Source: Ailurus styani (lineage: Eukaryota > Chordata > Mammalia > Carnivora > Ailuridae). From it: a stretch of DNA of 64,000 bases. The DNA lies in assembly GCA_002007465.1 (NCBI GenBank), contig LNAC01000232.1, positions 2,546,934 to 2,610,933 on the forward strand, written 5' to 3'. Below the pieces are notes generated by a model. It did not search any database and was not told the DNA's origin. It was given only the letters and a program-made list of their open reading frames with translations. Position numbers and translations under genes: made by a program. Shown in pieces: positions 1 to 12,000 of the stretch. Every line of letters starts with the position of its first letter. Position 1 is the stretch's first letter.

Positions 1-3000
1 ACACCTCCTGTCTCTTGATGCCCTGTTGACAGTGATTGACAGCACTGAGGCCCATTGTCAGGCCAAAGTCCTCAACAGTCTTACCCAGCAAGAGAAGAAA
101 GAAGCAGCCAGACCTGGCTATGAGGCAGTAGATGGCTCCCGAGAATCCAGCAGTAGTGAGAGGCATTTCTTTCTTTGAGGATCCCAGGGTTCTATGCTTA
201 TCACTTCTCTATTCACTGAGTCCTCTCTCCATCCTTATATCACTTCTGGGGGCTCTCCCAGTTCTGTGTTTCCAGGGTTTGTTGGTTTGAATCATTGGCC
301 AGGCAGATTAGCAAGACTCATGGACTTGTCCTTTTCTTATCCTCCATACTTTGGCTTTCTTATAGAATTATTATTATTATTTAATTAAAGTATAGTTAAC
401 AGGAGCACCTGGGTGACTCAGTTGGTTAAGTGTCTGACTCTTGATTTCAGCTCAAGTCATGATCTCAGGGTCATGGGATCAAGCTCTGCATTGGACTCTG
501 CGTTCCGCATGGAGTCTGCTTGTCCCTCTCCCTCTACTTCTCCCCCCCCTCTCATGTGTGCATGCACACTCTCTAAAATAAGTAAATAAATAAAATCTTT
601 AATAAATTAAAGCACAGTTAAAATACAGTGTTACATTAGTTTCAGGTATACAACATAGGAATATTATTATTTCTTTATGGGGAGAAAAGAGAACCTAGAT
701 TAAAGGATATAGGATTTCTGTTCCAGGCCCTACCTTCCCCCACCCCCAGTACCTGCTTCTGCCCTAATTAATCTGCTCTGACATCCCTTTGAGACTGAGG
801 TTGCAGAAGATCAGAGAATGGGACTAGGTAATCTCTATTAAATTATAGAATCTAATGCTTGACTAACCTGGGACAGTGAATACTTACTTGGGTTTAGGTT
901 TGTTGTCTTCAGGGCCTGGTGACCTATGTGGGTCTTTGTGGGACCTATCCAGGTCTCCTTGACCTAGTACACAACTTTTCTTGCAGCTCTGCTTGGTTTC
1001 CTACCCCATCTTCATTTATCTTCTTCTCTCTTACCAGCTGAGAGAGCAGCCAGTGATGGGAAACCTGTAGGCATAGCCCCAGACATCCCAGGCCTACATC
1101 TGCCGGGTGGAGGGCGGCTGCCAGCAGAACACGGGAAGCCAGGATGCAGTGATCTGGAGGAAGCTGCTGACTCTGGGGGTGGGTACTGGGTGTCCATGAT
1201 CCTCAGCCCCCTCAACTAGAGGTTCTGGTGGAGAGCAGAGGGAAGGCGGGGAGGGCACAGACACCCTAAGGCAGTATGTGAGTGAACCTTGGCTGCCCTC
1301 GAACCTGGAGAGAGGATATATTTGAGAGCCCTAGAAGATTTTTGAGAGAAAACATTTGGAGCCCTAGAAGATAGGACCCCTAGGAACACAGAAGACTGAT
1401 GAGGACAAGAAAATTTTTGAGGCATTCTCCTTCACTAGAGAGCGTATTGGCAACCTTCCAAAAGCCATTATACTGGTAAAAGAAGTCTTACAGGTTTTTC
1501 CTTTTCTTCCTCCCATCTCCCATTTCTAGCTGACAAAAAGTTTACCCGGAAGCCACCTCGATTTTCCTGTCTCTTGCCAGACCCACGGGAACTGATTGAA
1601 ATTAAAAACAAAAAGAAGGTATGTATGGCTACCCCCAGAATTTAGTCTCTGCCTACCTCTGCCTGGGTGTCTTTTGTAGGGTTTCTGTCCCAGAGGATAA
1701 GGGAGAGTCTAGCAGCTCATTGAATGGTTTCCCAAGGCTAATATTTGCATTTGCTGGGACTTCAGCAACCACCCAGTCTCCTTTGAAAGCCTTCACTTCT
1801 AAGCCATTGAATTAGACATACCCTATTGTGTGCCCCTGGGCAAATGCTGCCCTAGGTGAAAGCCAATTATTACTGGTGGTAATAAGAACCTGGGACCTGG
1901 TATCATGTGGGTCACTGGAGGTTATCTCAAGCTCTGGGTTAAGGATTGGCAGTGAAACGGAATTGACATTTATTTGGTACTTTAGTAAAGTTCAAAAAAA
2001 TTGTTTTTAAACACAAAAAACCTTTTGTTTAACCCTTTCTTCCTCTTATGGTCAGCCTAAATGACTGGTTTGTGTGTCCCCTTGATTGCAGGGCTGTGAC
2101 TAGACAAAAAGTTGAGTCATCATCATAGTTAGTTCACCTTGTCCTTAAAAGCTGGAAAACTGAAGAAAGAAGGGAAATCCAAGCTAGGCTATAAAACTGG
2201 AGAGAAGAGGGATGCCTCAGTGGCTCAGCTGGTTAAGCATATGCCTTCATGGGGTACTTGGGTGGCTCAGTCAGTTAAGCGTCTGCCTTCGGCTCAAGTC
2301 ACGATCCCAAGGTCCTGGGATCAACCCCTGAGTTGGGCTCCCTGCTCAGCGGGGAGCCTGCTTCTCCCTCTCCCACTCCCCCTGCTTGTGTTCCCTCTCT
2401 CACTGTGTCTCTTTCTGTCCAATAAATAAGTAAAATCTTAAAAAAAAAAAAAAGCATCTGCCTTCAGCTCAGGTCATGATCCCTGGGTCCTTTCTCAGTG
2501 GGGAACCTGCTTCTCCCTCTGCCTGCTGCTCCCCCTGCTTATGCTCTCTCTCCCTCTCTGAAAAATAATTAAATAGTTGTGTTTTTTTTTTTTTAAACTG
2601 GAGAGAAGAGAGCCTTCTCTAGTCTGTGTACTTTTTCCTGGTTTCCAGGTTGGTGAAGTGCTGTCCCTATGCATCTTGAGAACTCAGAAAATGAGTAAAA
2701 AGGAACTCCTCAGCCAGTTGTTCTTTAAATTTTTTTTATTAAGTTGGCTCTATGCCCAATATGGGGCTTGAACTTACAACCCTGAGATCAGGAGTTACAT
2801 GTTCTACTGAGTCAGCCAGTTGCCTCTTATGGTGCAATTTTTAAAAAATTCTATGTTTTATTTTGTTTTGTTTTTAAGTAATCTCTATACCCAACATGGG
2901 GCTCAAACTTACAGCCCTGAGATCAAGAGTCACATGCTCTACCAATTGAGCCAGCGAGGCACTCTGATTCCTCAGCCAGTACTAATTAGACATGAAGAAT

Positions 3001-6000
3001 GGGGAGAGCTAGGGCTGGTATGATCCAGCCTTAGTTTTGGAGTCATTTAGAACCACATCCTAGGAGCCCGTTAGGTGACCAGCTGTGGACCGTGGTGGAG
3101 TTCAGCCTAGCCTTGTCTGGTTTAGGAGCAGAACAGCTTGTGACCCCTCTAGTATCTCTCCTCCAGCTGTTAATCACTGGCACAGAGCAGTTCAACCAGA
3201 AACCAAAGAAGGGGATCCAGTTTCTGCAGGAGAAAGGCCTCCTCACCATCCCAATGGACAACGCAGAGGTTGCCCAGTGGCTCCGAGAGAACCCTCGGCT
3301 GGACAAGAAAATGATAGGAGAGTTTGTGAGTGACCGCAAAAACATTGACCTGTTGGAGAGCTTTGTGAGGTGAGGAAATGGCAAGAAGTGGGAAACATAG
3401 TTGGTGATCAAAAGGCAAGGCATCCCTCCCTCAAAATAGTCTCAGTCTGTTTCTACTGGTGACCTAGGTCACATACTCTTCCTCTTTCCATGATTTATGT
3501 CTTTTGGATGTGAAAGGGTCTCCAGCTAGATAGCTTTGGGAGCCATTCCATTCTGCATAAAGAGCATTGCAAAGGGATAGAACAGGGTTCCTGAGCACAA
3601 GGTAGGTTCCAGTGGATGGGGTTTCCAGGCAAGAATGCACTGATGTGGAAAGTACTAAAATTAGAAGTTGTCAGATTCTAGTCTGTTTTAGGGATTACCA
3701 TGAGATTGTTCCCTTTGCTAGAGCCTTCAGCCTCCTCTGTTCCAATATGAGAAGATTAGAGGGACTAGAGCTAATAGGGAGCCTAACATTTGCAGCTTAT
3801 GTATCTTTAGCCTCTTTGTCCTTCTTCCTTTCCCTCTAGCACCTTCAGCTTTCAGGGTCTACGGCTAGATGAAGCTCTTCGTCTCTACCTGGAAGCCTTC
3901 CGATTACCTGGGGAGGCACCAGTCATCCAGAGGTTGCTGGAAGCATTCACAGAGCATTGGAGAGTGAGTTGCGTGGCAGGGCCTGAACCCGACATCCCAG
4001 GTTCATTTGACTGGAGGGTTTTTATGGCTCCAACTGAAGGACCCAGCTGCTGTCTCCTAAGAAGGCTGAGAGCAACATCAGCGAACTTTCCATAGAGAGA
4101 TAAGCTTCTCTTAAGGAGTTGGCAAGAGGTTGGAGGCTTTCTGGCTGGTAGCCCCTCTCCGTACCCAGCATTGGCCAGTGGGTTGGTAGTGAAGGTTTGA
4201 TTGGCCAGAGAAGGGCGTTGATAAAGGTGGGGTCTTTGCTTTTTCAGAATTGTAATGGCTCCCCATTTGCCAATAGCGATGCCTGCTTTGCCCTGGCCTA
4301 TGCTGTCATCCTGCTTAATACTGACCAGCACAACCACAACGTTCGCAAACAGAATGCACCCATGACTTTAGAGGTGAGCTTGGATCCCAGCTAAGGCAGA
4401 GAGGGCCCAGCACAGTTTTAGAGGTATAGCAGGAAGGACATGGGATTTCCAGTGGGCACAATGGACAGAGTTTGTCCAAGGGAATCAGGGAGGGCTGGCC
4501 AATCCAGGAGAAGAACTGGGTTAGGGAGATGGGCTCTTTCACTTACTGTTTCCTAAGTCCTATTTACTGTAGACCCAGGAGTTCCTTAGGTGGGGCTTCA
4601 GCATTGACATATGGGGGAAAAGCTTGTTGGCCTGTCTCTAGGAGTTTCGAAAAAACCTAAAAGGTGTGAATGGAGGCAAGGACTTTGAGCAAGACATCCT
4701 GGAGGACATGTACCATGCCATCAAGTGAGTATTTGTGGAGAATAGTTTGTCATCTTGTTAAGCAGAAGCACACTGCTTCCTTTTCCAGATTTTAGAGTCC
4801 CATCAGACTTCAATGATTCATATGCCGTGGATTTAGCTTTGAGATTCAGCTGGGCAGCCCCTCTTCCCATTTCTTCCTTAAAGAAGCCTGAACAGTACTG
4901 GAGCTCTAGTACTCTGAGCCAGGATCTAAACTGCCCCTGCTAAGTAGAATATCATGGGCCCATTTTCTGAACCCAAAGCAGCTGGGTTTTCCTGTCCAGC
5001 TCACAGTATGCATTCTGAAGCTGGTAGAGAACACAAAATGGGCACTGGAGGGTGAGGTTTGGGTCAGAGATCAGAGATGGGGCACTTAGTTTTTTATTGT
5101 AAATCAGAAAAGGTAGAGAGAAATGTTCATCCTCTCATACCCAAAAAGAATGAAGATCTCACTACAGAACTGAAGGCCCCAGTTAGAGACAGGGCTTTGA
5201 GATTATGGGGGATTCTGGGTACTTCCTTTTTTTCTCCCTGGTCCTTCTAGAGGGTGGGAAGCAGATCACTGAGCTGCACTTTTGGTGACCTCTCACTGAT
5301 GGACTGTGCCAGTATGGCCAAAACCTGTTGTCTTAGCGTGGAGCAGTTAGGTTCACAGCAGTGCCCCTAACTCTTTCCTTTACCTCCTGACAGGAACGAG
5401 GAAATTGTGATGCCTGAAGAGCAGACAGGCTTGGTTCGGGAGAACTATGTGTGGAATGTGCTGCTTCATCGAGGTGCCACCCCAGAGGGCATATTCCTTC
5501 GTGTGCCTGCTGGCAGCTATGATCTTGATCTCTTCACCATGACATGGGGCCCCACTATTGCTGCCCTTTCTTATGTCTTTGACAAAAGCCTTGAGGAGAC
5601 AATCATCCAGAAAGCCATCTCAGGCTTCAGGTAGCCCAGCTGTAGCCTTGGTCTTGACCTCCTCTCACCTCTCTGGGCAAACATGGTCGCCTCCATGCCT
5701 TTCTGATTCCTACTCATATTTTTATTAGAATGGGTTTTCTCTGAGTTTTTGAAAGGAGGCTGAAGCTTGGGAAAGCTCAGTCTTAAACAGATTGAAGAGT
5801 AAAAAGTTTCTTCTTGGGACTGATTGGGGAAGAATCCTAAGTAAGCCTCCTCAGGGACTTGGAAGGGCTACCTAGCCTTCCAGTGACTCACTGTGTTTCT
5901 GGAATGTGACATTACAGGAAGTGCGCCATGATCTCCGCCCACTATGGCCTCAGCGATGTGTTTGACAATCTCATCATATCTCTGTGCAAATTCACAGCTC

Positions 6001-9000
6001 TTAGCAGTGAGGTGAGCAGGGGCAAGAACTGTGTACTTAGAGTTCCAAAGGAGGACCTCTCTTTTAGCCATAAATCTACCCTTATCTGTGGAGCTGTTTT
6101 CCCTCAGCATATTCATTCACTTCCCCTAGACTACAGTAGCACTTAGGCCATTTCTGTTTCACACCCCCTAGGATGAGACTAGTGTCACCTCATGCAATTG
6201 GGATGGGAGAGGAGATGCAACAATGGGGAAGGCCTTAACCAGGTTAGCCCTTCCTACCAGTACTGGGGGGTAGTGAACCGCAAGCAGAAGGACTTTTGGG
6301 GAACTGTAGGTAAAGGCCTAAGAGATCTCCTTTCCAGACATTTGCCAGACCCTAAGCCTTTTCTCATCTTCCTTTTCAGTCTGTTGAGAACCTGCCCAGT
6401 GTGTTTGGAAGCAACCCCAAAGCCCACATTGCAGCCAAGACAGTATTCCATTTGGCCCATCGTCATGGTGACATCCTGCGGGAGGGCTGGAAGAATATCA
6501 TGGAGGCCATGCTGCAGCTCTTCCGAGCCCAACTGCTGCCCAAAGCTATGGTGGAGGTAATTCTTATAGGAGATTAGTAGACAATAACAAGGCAAAAGCT
6601 CATAAAGTACATGCTGTGTATGGAACTGGTTGAGAGTATCACTGAGCCCAATGACTGCTGAAGCTTACCAGGAACACCTTAAATGTAAGACCACAAATCT
6701 TGGGTGAGGGGATAGCTATAAAAGAAGGCTGATATAAGCCATTGCCAGTCACCAACGGTAGGCGGCCCAGTCAGGAGTGTGGGACACTGAGCTACAGGAA
6801 AAAAGCCAGAGAATTTTATGTGAAGAAGCAAGAAATGGAAAGGGCATGTGGAAAGAAATTATTCTTGACCTGATTTTCCAGGTAGAAGATTTTGTGGATC
6901 CCAATGGCAAGATCTCATTACAGAGGGAGGAGACACCATCAAATCGGTAATGGCAGATCAGAGGCTAAAGGCCTTGGAGAGGGAGGGTCAGAACTGTGGA
7001 GCTCACCAGGGTTTGAACTTTTTCTACAGAGGAGAGTCAACAGTGTTAAGCTTTGTGAGCTGGCTGACACTAAGTGGTACTGAGCAGTCTAGTGTGCGGG
7101 GCCCATCCACTGAGAACCAAGAGGCCAAAAGAGCAGCCTTGGACTGTATCAAGGTAACTGTCTCTGCCTTCTCCCTGGTACCCTTGGTAAATAAGCCTAG
7201 ATCCCTCCCTACTGGATAGATGCTGCCCTAGAAACTGAAGAGTAGACTCATCCAGGGCTTATGACCAGAGCTGATGCCTTTTGTCCTCTCTCCCTAGCTC
7301 TTGGGAACATTCTCTTCCCTCCAGCCCTTGTCACTGACCCTCCTCCCTCTTGCATCCCCTCTAGCAATGTGACCCAGAAAAGATGATCACAGAGAGCAAG
7401 TTCCTTCAGCTGGAGTCACTGCAGGAGCTCATGAAGGTACAGAATGAAGAGGGAAGAAGAGGAATGAAAGAGCTGGCTGTGTCTGGGAGGGATGATGGGG
7501 ACATTGGTGATTGCCTTAATTTCTGTCAGAGCAGGGCCAGTGGCTGACTTCTACATGCTTTCCTGCTGTTGTGCTCTAGGCTCTGGTCTCAGTGACACCA
7601 GATGAAGAGACATATGATGAGGAGGATGCTGCTTTCTGCCTAGAGATGCTGCTGAGGATTGTGCTGGAGAACAGGTAGAAGGCAGTCTTTAGGCAGGCCT
7701 CATACTGGGCTTGTGCCAAAGGGATGGAAGACTGGACCATCTTGCTGAGTGGGCTTTAGGGGCAAGAAGCACATCAAGCTGTAGGCAGTGGAGAAGCTTG
7801 TTCATTATACCTGCCTGCTTAGGGCATAATACCAATGAGCCCTGAAAGCCCTAACCTGGATCAAAAAGAGACTTATTGCCCAGTGGCCTCTCCAACTGAG
7901 ACTGTCCTCACCCTTATGTTCCTCAGGGACCGTGTGGGTTGTGTGTGGCAGACTGTCCGAGACCATCTGTATCACCTGTGTGTCCAGGCACAGGATTTCT
8001 GCTTCCTTGTAGAGCGGGCAGTGGTGGGGCTGCTGCGCTTGGCCATTCGACTACTCCGAAGAGAAGAGATCAGTGGCCAGGTAAGCAGAGTACAGCCTGG
8101 AGGGCAGGAAGTATGTAGGGGACTAAAGCCACAGTGTCAGTTGTGGGTATGGCCTGAGACAGAGAGTATATTTAGTGCCCTATTGCTTGAGTCCAGTTAC
8201 CTACCACAGGGCTAGAGGAATCTAACAGGTGACATTAGGGATGAGTCTAGAATGGTCTCAGGGATGAAGCTGGCACTTAGCACCTCTGCAGGCTCCTATG
8301 AATCTGCTCTGTAGGGTTGAATGGCTACTGCCTTGTGGCATTCTCAGCCCTATGTCTGCTTTCCTGGTTCTCATGCTTAGGACCTTCCTGGGATCTCTTG
8401 GCTCAAGTATAAAAGACAGCCAGCATAGAACTAATAAGTAGGTTCAGCAAGGTCACAGGATATAAGATTAACACAAAAAATCACACAGGAGAGGTGGGTG
8501 GGGGGATGGGTTGAATGGGTGATGGGCACTATGGAGGGCATTTGTTGCAATAAGCACTGGGTGTTATAGGTAAGTGATGAATCACTAAATTCTACTCAGA
8601 ACAAATACTTCACTCTATGTTAACTAACTTGAATTAAAATTATTTTTTAAAAAGTACATGAGCCTTTACAATAATTTAATAAATTCTAGGCAGTCTTAGA
8701 GTCCCAGTATCTAAAGAAAAATCACATTTCCAGATACTAACAGTAAATGTATAGAAAATGAAACCAACGACACAATATCATTTACATGTACTTCAAATGA
8801 AATGAAATTCTGAAATACATACCTAACAAACATGTATAGCATCTCTCTGCTAAAAACTATAAAATGCTAATGAAAGATATCAAAATCTAAATAAATGAAG
8901 AGGCATATAGCATGTTTATGGATTGGAAGACTCAAAGTAGTAAAAGATGTCAGTTCTCCCCCAAATTCATCTATAAGTTTAATGCAACTCCCATGAAAAT

Positions 9001-12000
9001 CCCAGCAAGGTTTTTTGTAGACCTAGGCTTATTTTAAAATTTAGATTGAAAAGCACAGGCCCTAGAATGGCCAAACATTTGAGAAAGTGGGAGAAATCAC
9101 TCCATCTGCTATTAAGGCTTACTATATAGCTGTAGTAATCAAGACTGTCTGGTATTTGTGGAGAGAAAGACACATAAATCAGTGGAACCGAAGAAAGAAT
9201 CCAGAAATAGACCCATACAGAGATGCTCAACTAATTTTTGACAGAAGTGCAAAAACAATTAAATGGAGGAAGGATATATCGCCTTTTCAGTTGCTAGAAC
9301 AATTGAAATTCATGGGTGGAGAACAAACAAGTGAACCTTGACCTAAGCAGCATGCCTTATAGAAAAATTAACTCAAAATGAATCATAGATCTATTTTTTT
9401 TAAGATTTATTTATTTTGAGAGAGAGAGTGATCACAGGGGAGGGGCAAAGGAAGATGGAGAGAGAGACTCTCAAGCAGACTCCTAAGACCCTGAGATCAT
9501 GACCTGAGCCAAAATCAGGAGTTGGACACTTAATCGACTATGCCACCTAGGCGCCCCTCAAAATGAATCATAGATTTAAATGTAAAATGTAGAACTGTGA
9601 AACCTTTAGGAAGAAACCTAGGAGAATATCTTCTTTTCAGGAATATCTTCCTTTCCAGGAACTAGGAAAAGAATTCTTATGCTTGACACCAAAAGCTCAA
9701 TCCATAAAAGGAAAAATTGGTAAATTGGACTTCATCAATTTTAAGAACTTACACTCTAGGGGCACATGGGTGGCTCAGTTGGTTAAGCATCCAACTCTTG
9801 GTTTTGGCTCTAGTCATGATCTCAGGGTCTTGGGATTGAGCCCTGCATCAGGCTCCTGTACTCAGTGGGGAGTCTACTCGAGATTTAGCTCCCTCTTCCT
9901 CTGCCCCTCCCCTGGCTCATGCATGTGTGCATTCATTTTCTCTCTTTCTCAAATAAGTAAATCTTTAAAAAAAAAAAAAAGCAACTTATATTCTTTGGAA
10001 GGTCATGTGGAAAGGATGAAAAGATAAGGAGCATATCTTTGCAAACTATATTATCTGAAAAAAACTAATATCTAAAATATAAAAGAACTCAAAATACAAC
10101 AGTAAGAAAACAATCCAGTTAGAAAGTGGGCAAAAGATATGAACAGACATTTCACTGAGGAAGATATACAGATGGCAGATAAGCACATGAAAACATTTTA
10201 GTGATGTTCAACATCATTAGCCAACAGGGAAAGAAAATTGAAATCATGATGAGATACCACTACCCACCTGTCAGAATGACTAAAGTAAAAAATAGTGATA
10301 ATACCAAACATTGGCAAGGATAACATTTCTGGATACTAACAGTAAACCTATAGAAAATGAAACCAACAACACAATATCATTTACAAGTGCTTCAGTGAAA
10401 TGAAATACTGAGTGGGAATGTAAAATGGTACAGCTCCTCTGTTAACAGTTTCTTAATAGCACTAAACATGGAGTTTCCCACACAATCCAGCAGTTGCACT
10501 CTTGGGCATTTATCCCAGAGACATTAAAGCTTACTTTCTCATAAAAACCTATTCATGAATGTTCATAAAACCTTTTTTTGTAATAGCCAAAAACTGGAAT
10601 CAGCACAGATGATTTTCAGCGGGTAAATAGTTAAACTGTGGTACATATGTACCACGGAATTCTGTTCAGCAATCAAAGCAACAAACTATTGATAACAACT
10701 TGGCTGAGTCTCCAAGGAATTACGCTGAGTGAAAAAAGCCAATCCCAAAAAGCTGTATATTATGTAATTCCATTTATATAACATGTTTGAAATGGCAGAA
10801 TTTTAAAAGTTATGGACAGATTGCCAAGGGTTAAGGTTTGGGACAAAAAGAGGCAGGCAGGTATGTTTTTAAAGGGTCAACATGAGGAATCCTATGGTGG
10901 TGGAACTATTCAACATATTGACTTGTGAAGGATACACAAGCCAAAAATGAGGTGATTAAATTATGTAGAACTTAATACATGCATGCATACACATATGAGT
11001 AAAGTAAAACTGGGAAACCTGAATAAGATCAGTGGATTGTATCAATGTCAGCATCACTTTCATTTACTATAGTTTTATATAATGTTACCATTGGGGTAAA
11101 TGGGGCAAAGCATACAAAGGATCTCTTTGTATTTCTTTTTTTTTTTTTAAGATTGATTGATTTTGGGAGAGAGCATGTGTGTGCACAGAGTGGGGGGAGG
11201 GGCAGAAGGAGAGGAGAGAGAGGATCTCAAGCAGACTCCCCACCGAGTGCAGAGCCCAACGTGAGGCTCAGTCCCACAACCATGAGACCATGACCTGAGC
11301 CGAAACCAATTCTCGGCTCCTGGGACTGAATCCTGCATTGGGCTCCCTGCTCAGTGGGGAGTCTGGTTCTCCCTCTGTCCCTCCCTACACTCATGGGTGC
11401 TCTCTCTCTCTTTCTCGAAAAATAAATAAAATCTTAAAAAAAAAAAACTGAAGATCAGCAGCAGTACTCTTAGGTGGGTCCTAGCCAAACCATCCTCACT
11501 GACCTAATGAAACTGGTGAGGAAGGAGTCTAGACAAGAAGCTGTGTGCTAACTTCCTGCTCCTCACCCACCCACCCAGGTGCTGCTCTCCCTGCGCATTT
11601 TGCTGTTAATGAAGCCCAGCGTGCTGTCCCGAGTCAGTCACCAGGTAGCCTATGGGCTCCATGAACTCCTTAAGACCAACGCAGCCAACATCCACTCAGG
11701 TGATGACTGGGCCACCCTCTTCACACTGCTGGAATGCATTGGTTCAGGTGTAAAGCCTCCAGCTGCCCTGCAGGCCACAGCCAGGGCTGATGGACCTGAT
11801 GCTGGTAAGCCCTTTCCCAGGAAGACCCTCATTGGCAGGTAAACAGTTATAGCCCCAGGGGTTGAGGCAGGAAAACAAAATACAGGTTTTTGTACTTAGC
11901 AGATTAAACACCCCTGACCTCCACCATCTGCTTCCGGAGCTTCCTGTATCCATGGACCTTTCCCAGCACTCATGGGTTAAACAGCATGAAGGCTAATAGG

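Larger units (their letters stand above)
8455..11110 (+). mobile_element. Degenerate LINE-1 3' portion(s) in the large GBF1 intron
   Basis: Sense-oriented L1 DNA fills most of the 3.5-kb intron. 8480-8650 resembles the carnivore L1 3' UTR (GGGTGATGGGCACTATGGAGG, AAGCACTGGGTGTTATAG). 8690-10960 is ORF2 C-terminal DNA with stops and frameshifts; readable pieces include a [13 protein letters not shown] segment near 10122. It is interrupted by SINEs at 9390-9557 and 9759-9980 and carries an internal block duplication (see findings). No intact L1 reading frame remains. Confidence 0.85.

Noticed and set aside
2139..2429. Apparent small protein with an [14 protein letters not shown] stretch, seen repeatedly in the window
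   Set aside because: It is the translated tRNA-derived head of CAN-SINEs. The same peptide appears wherever a sense SINE lies.
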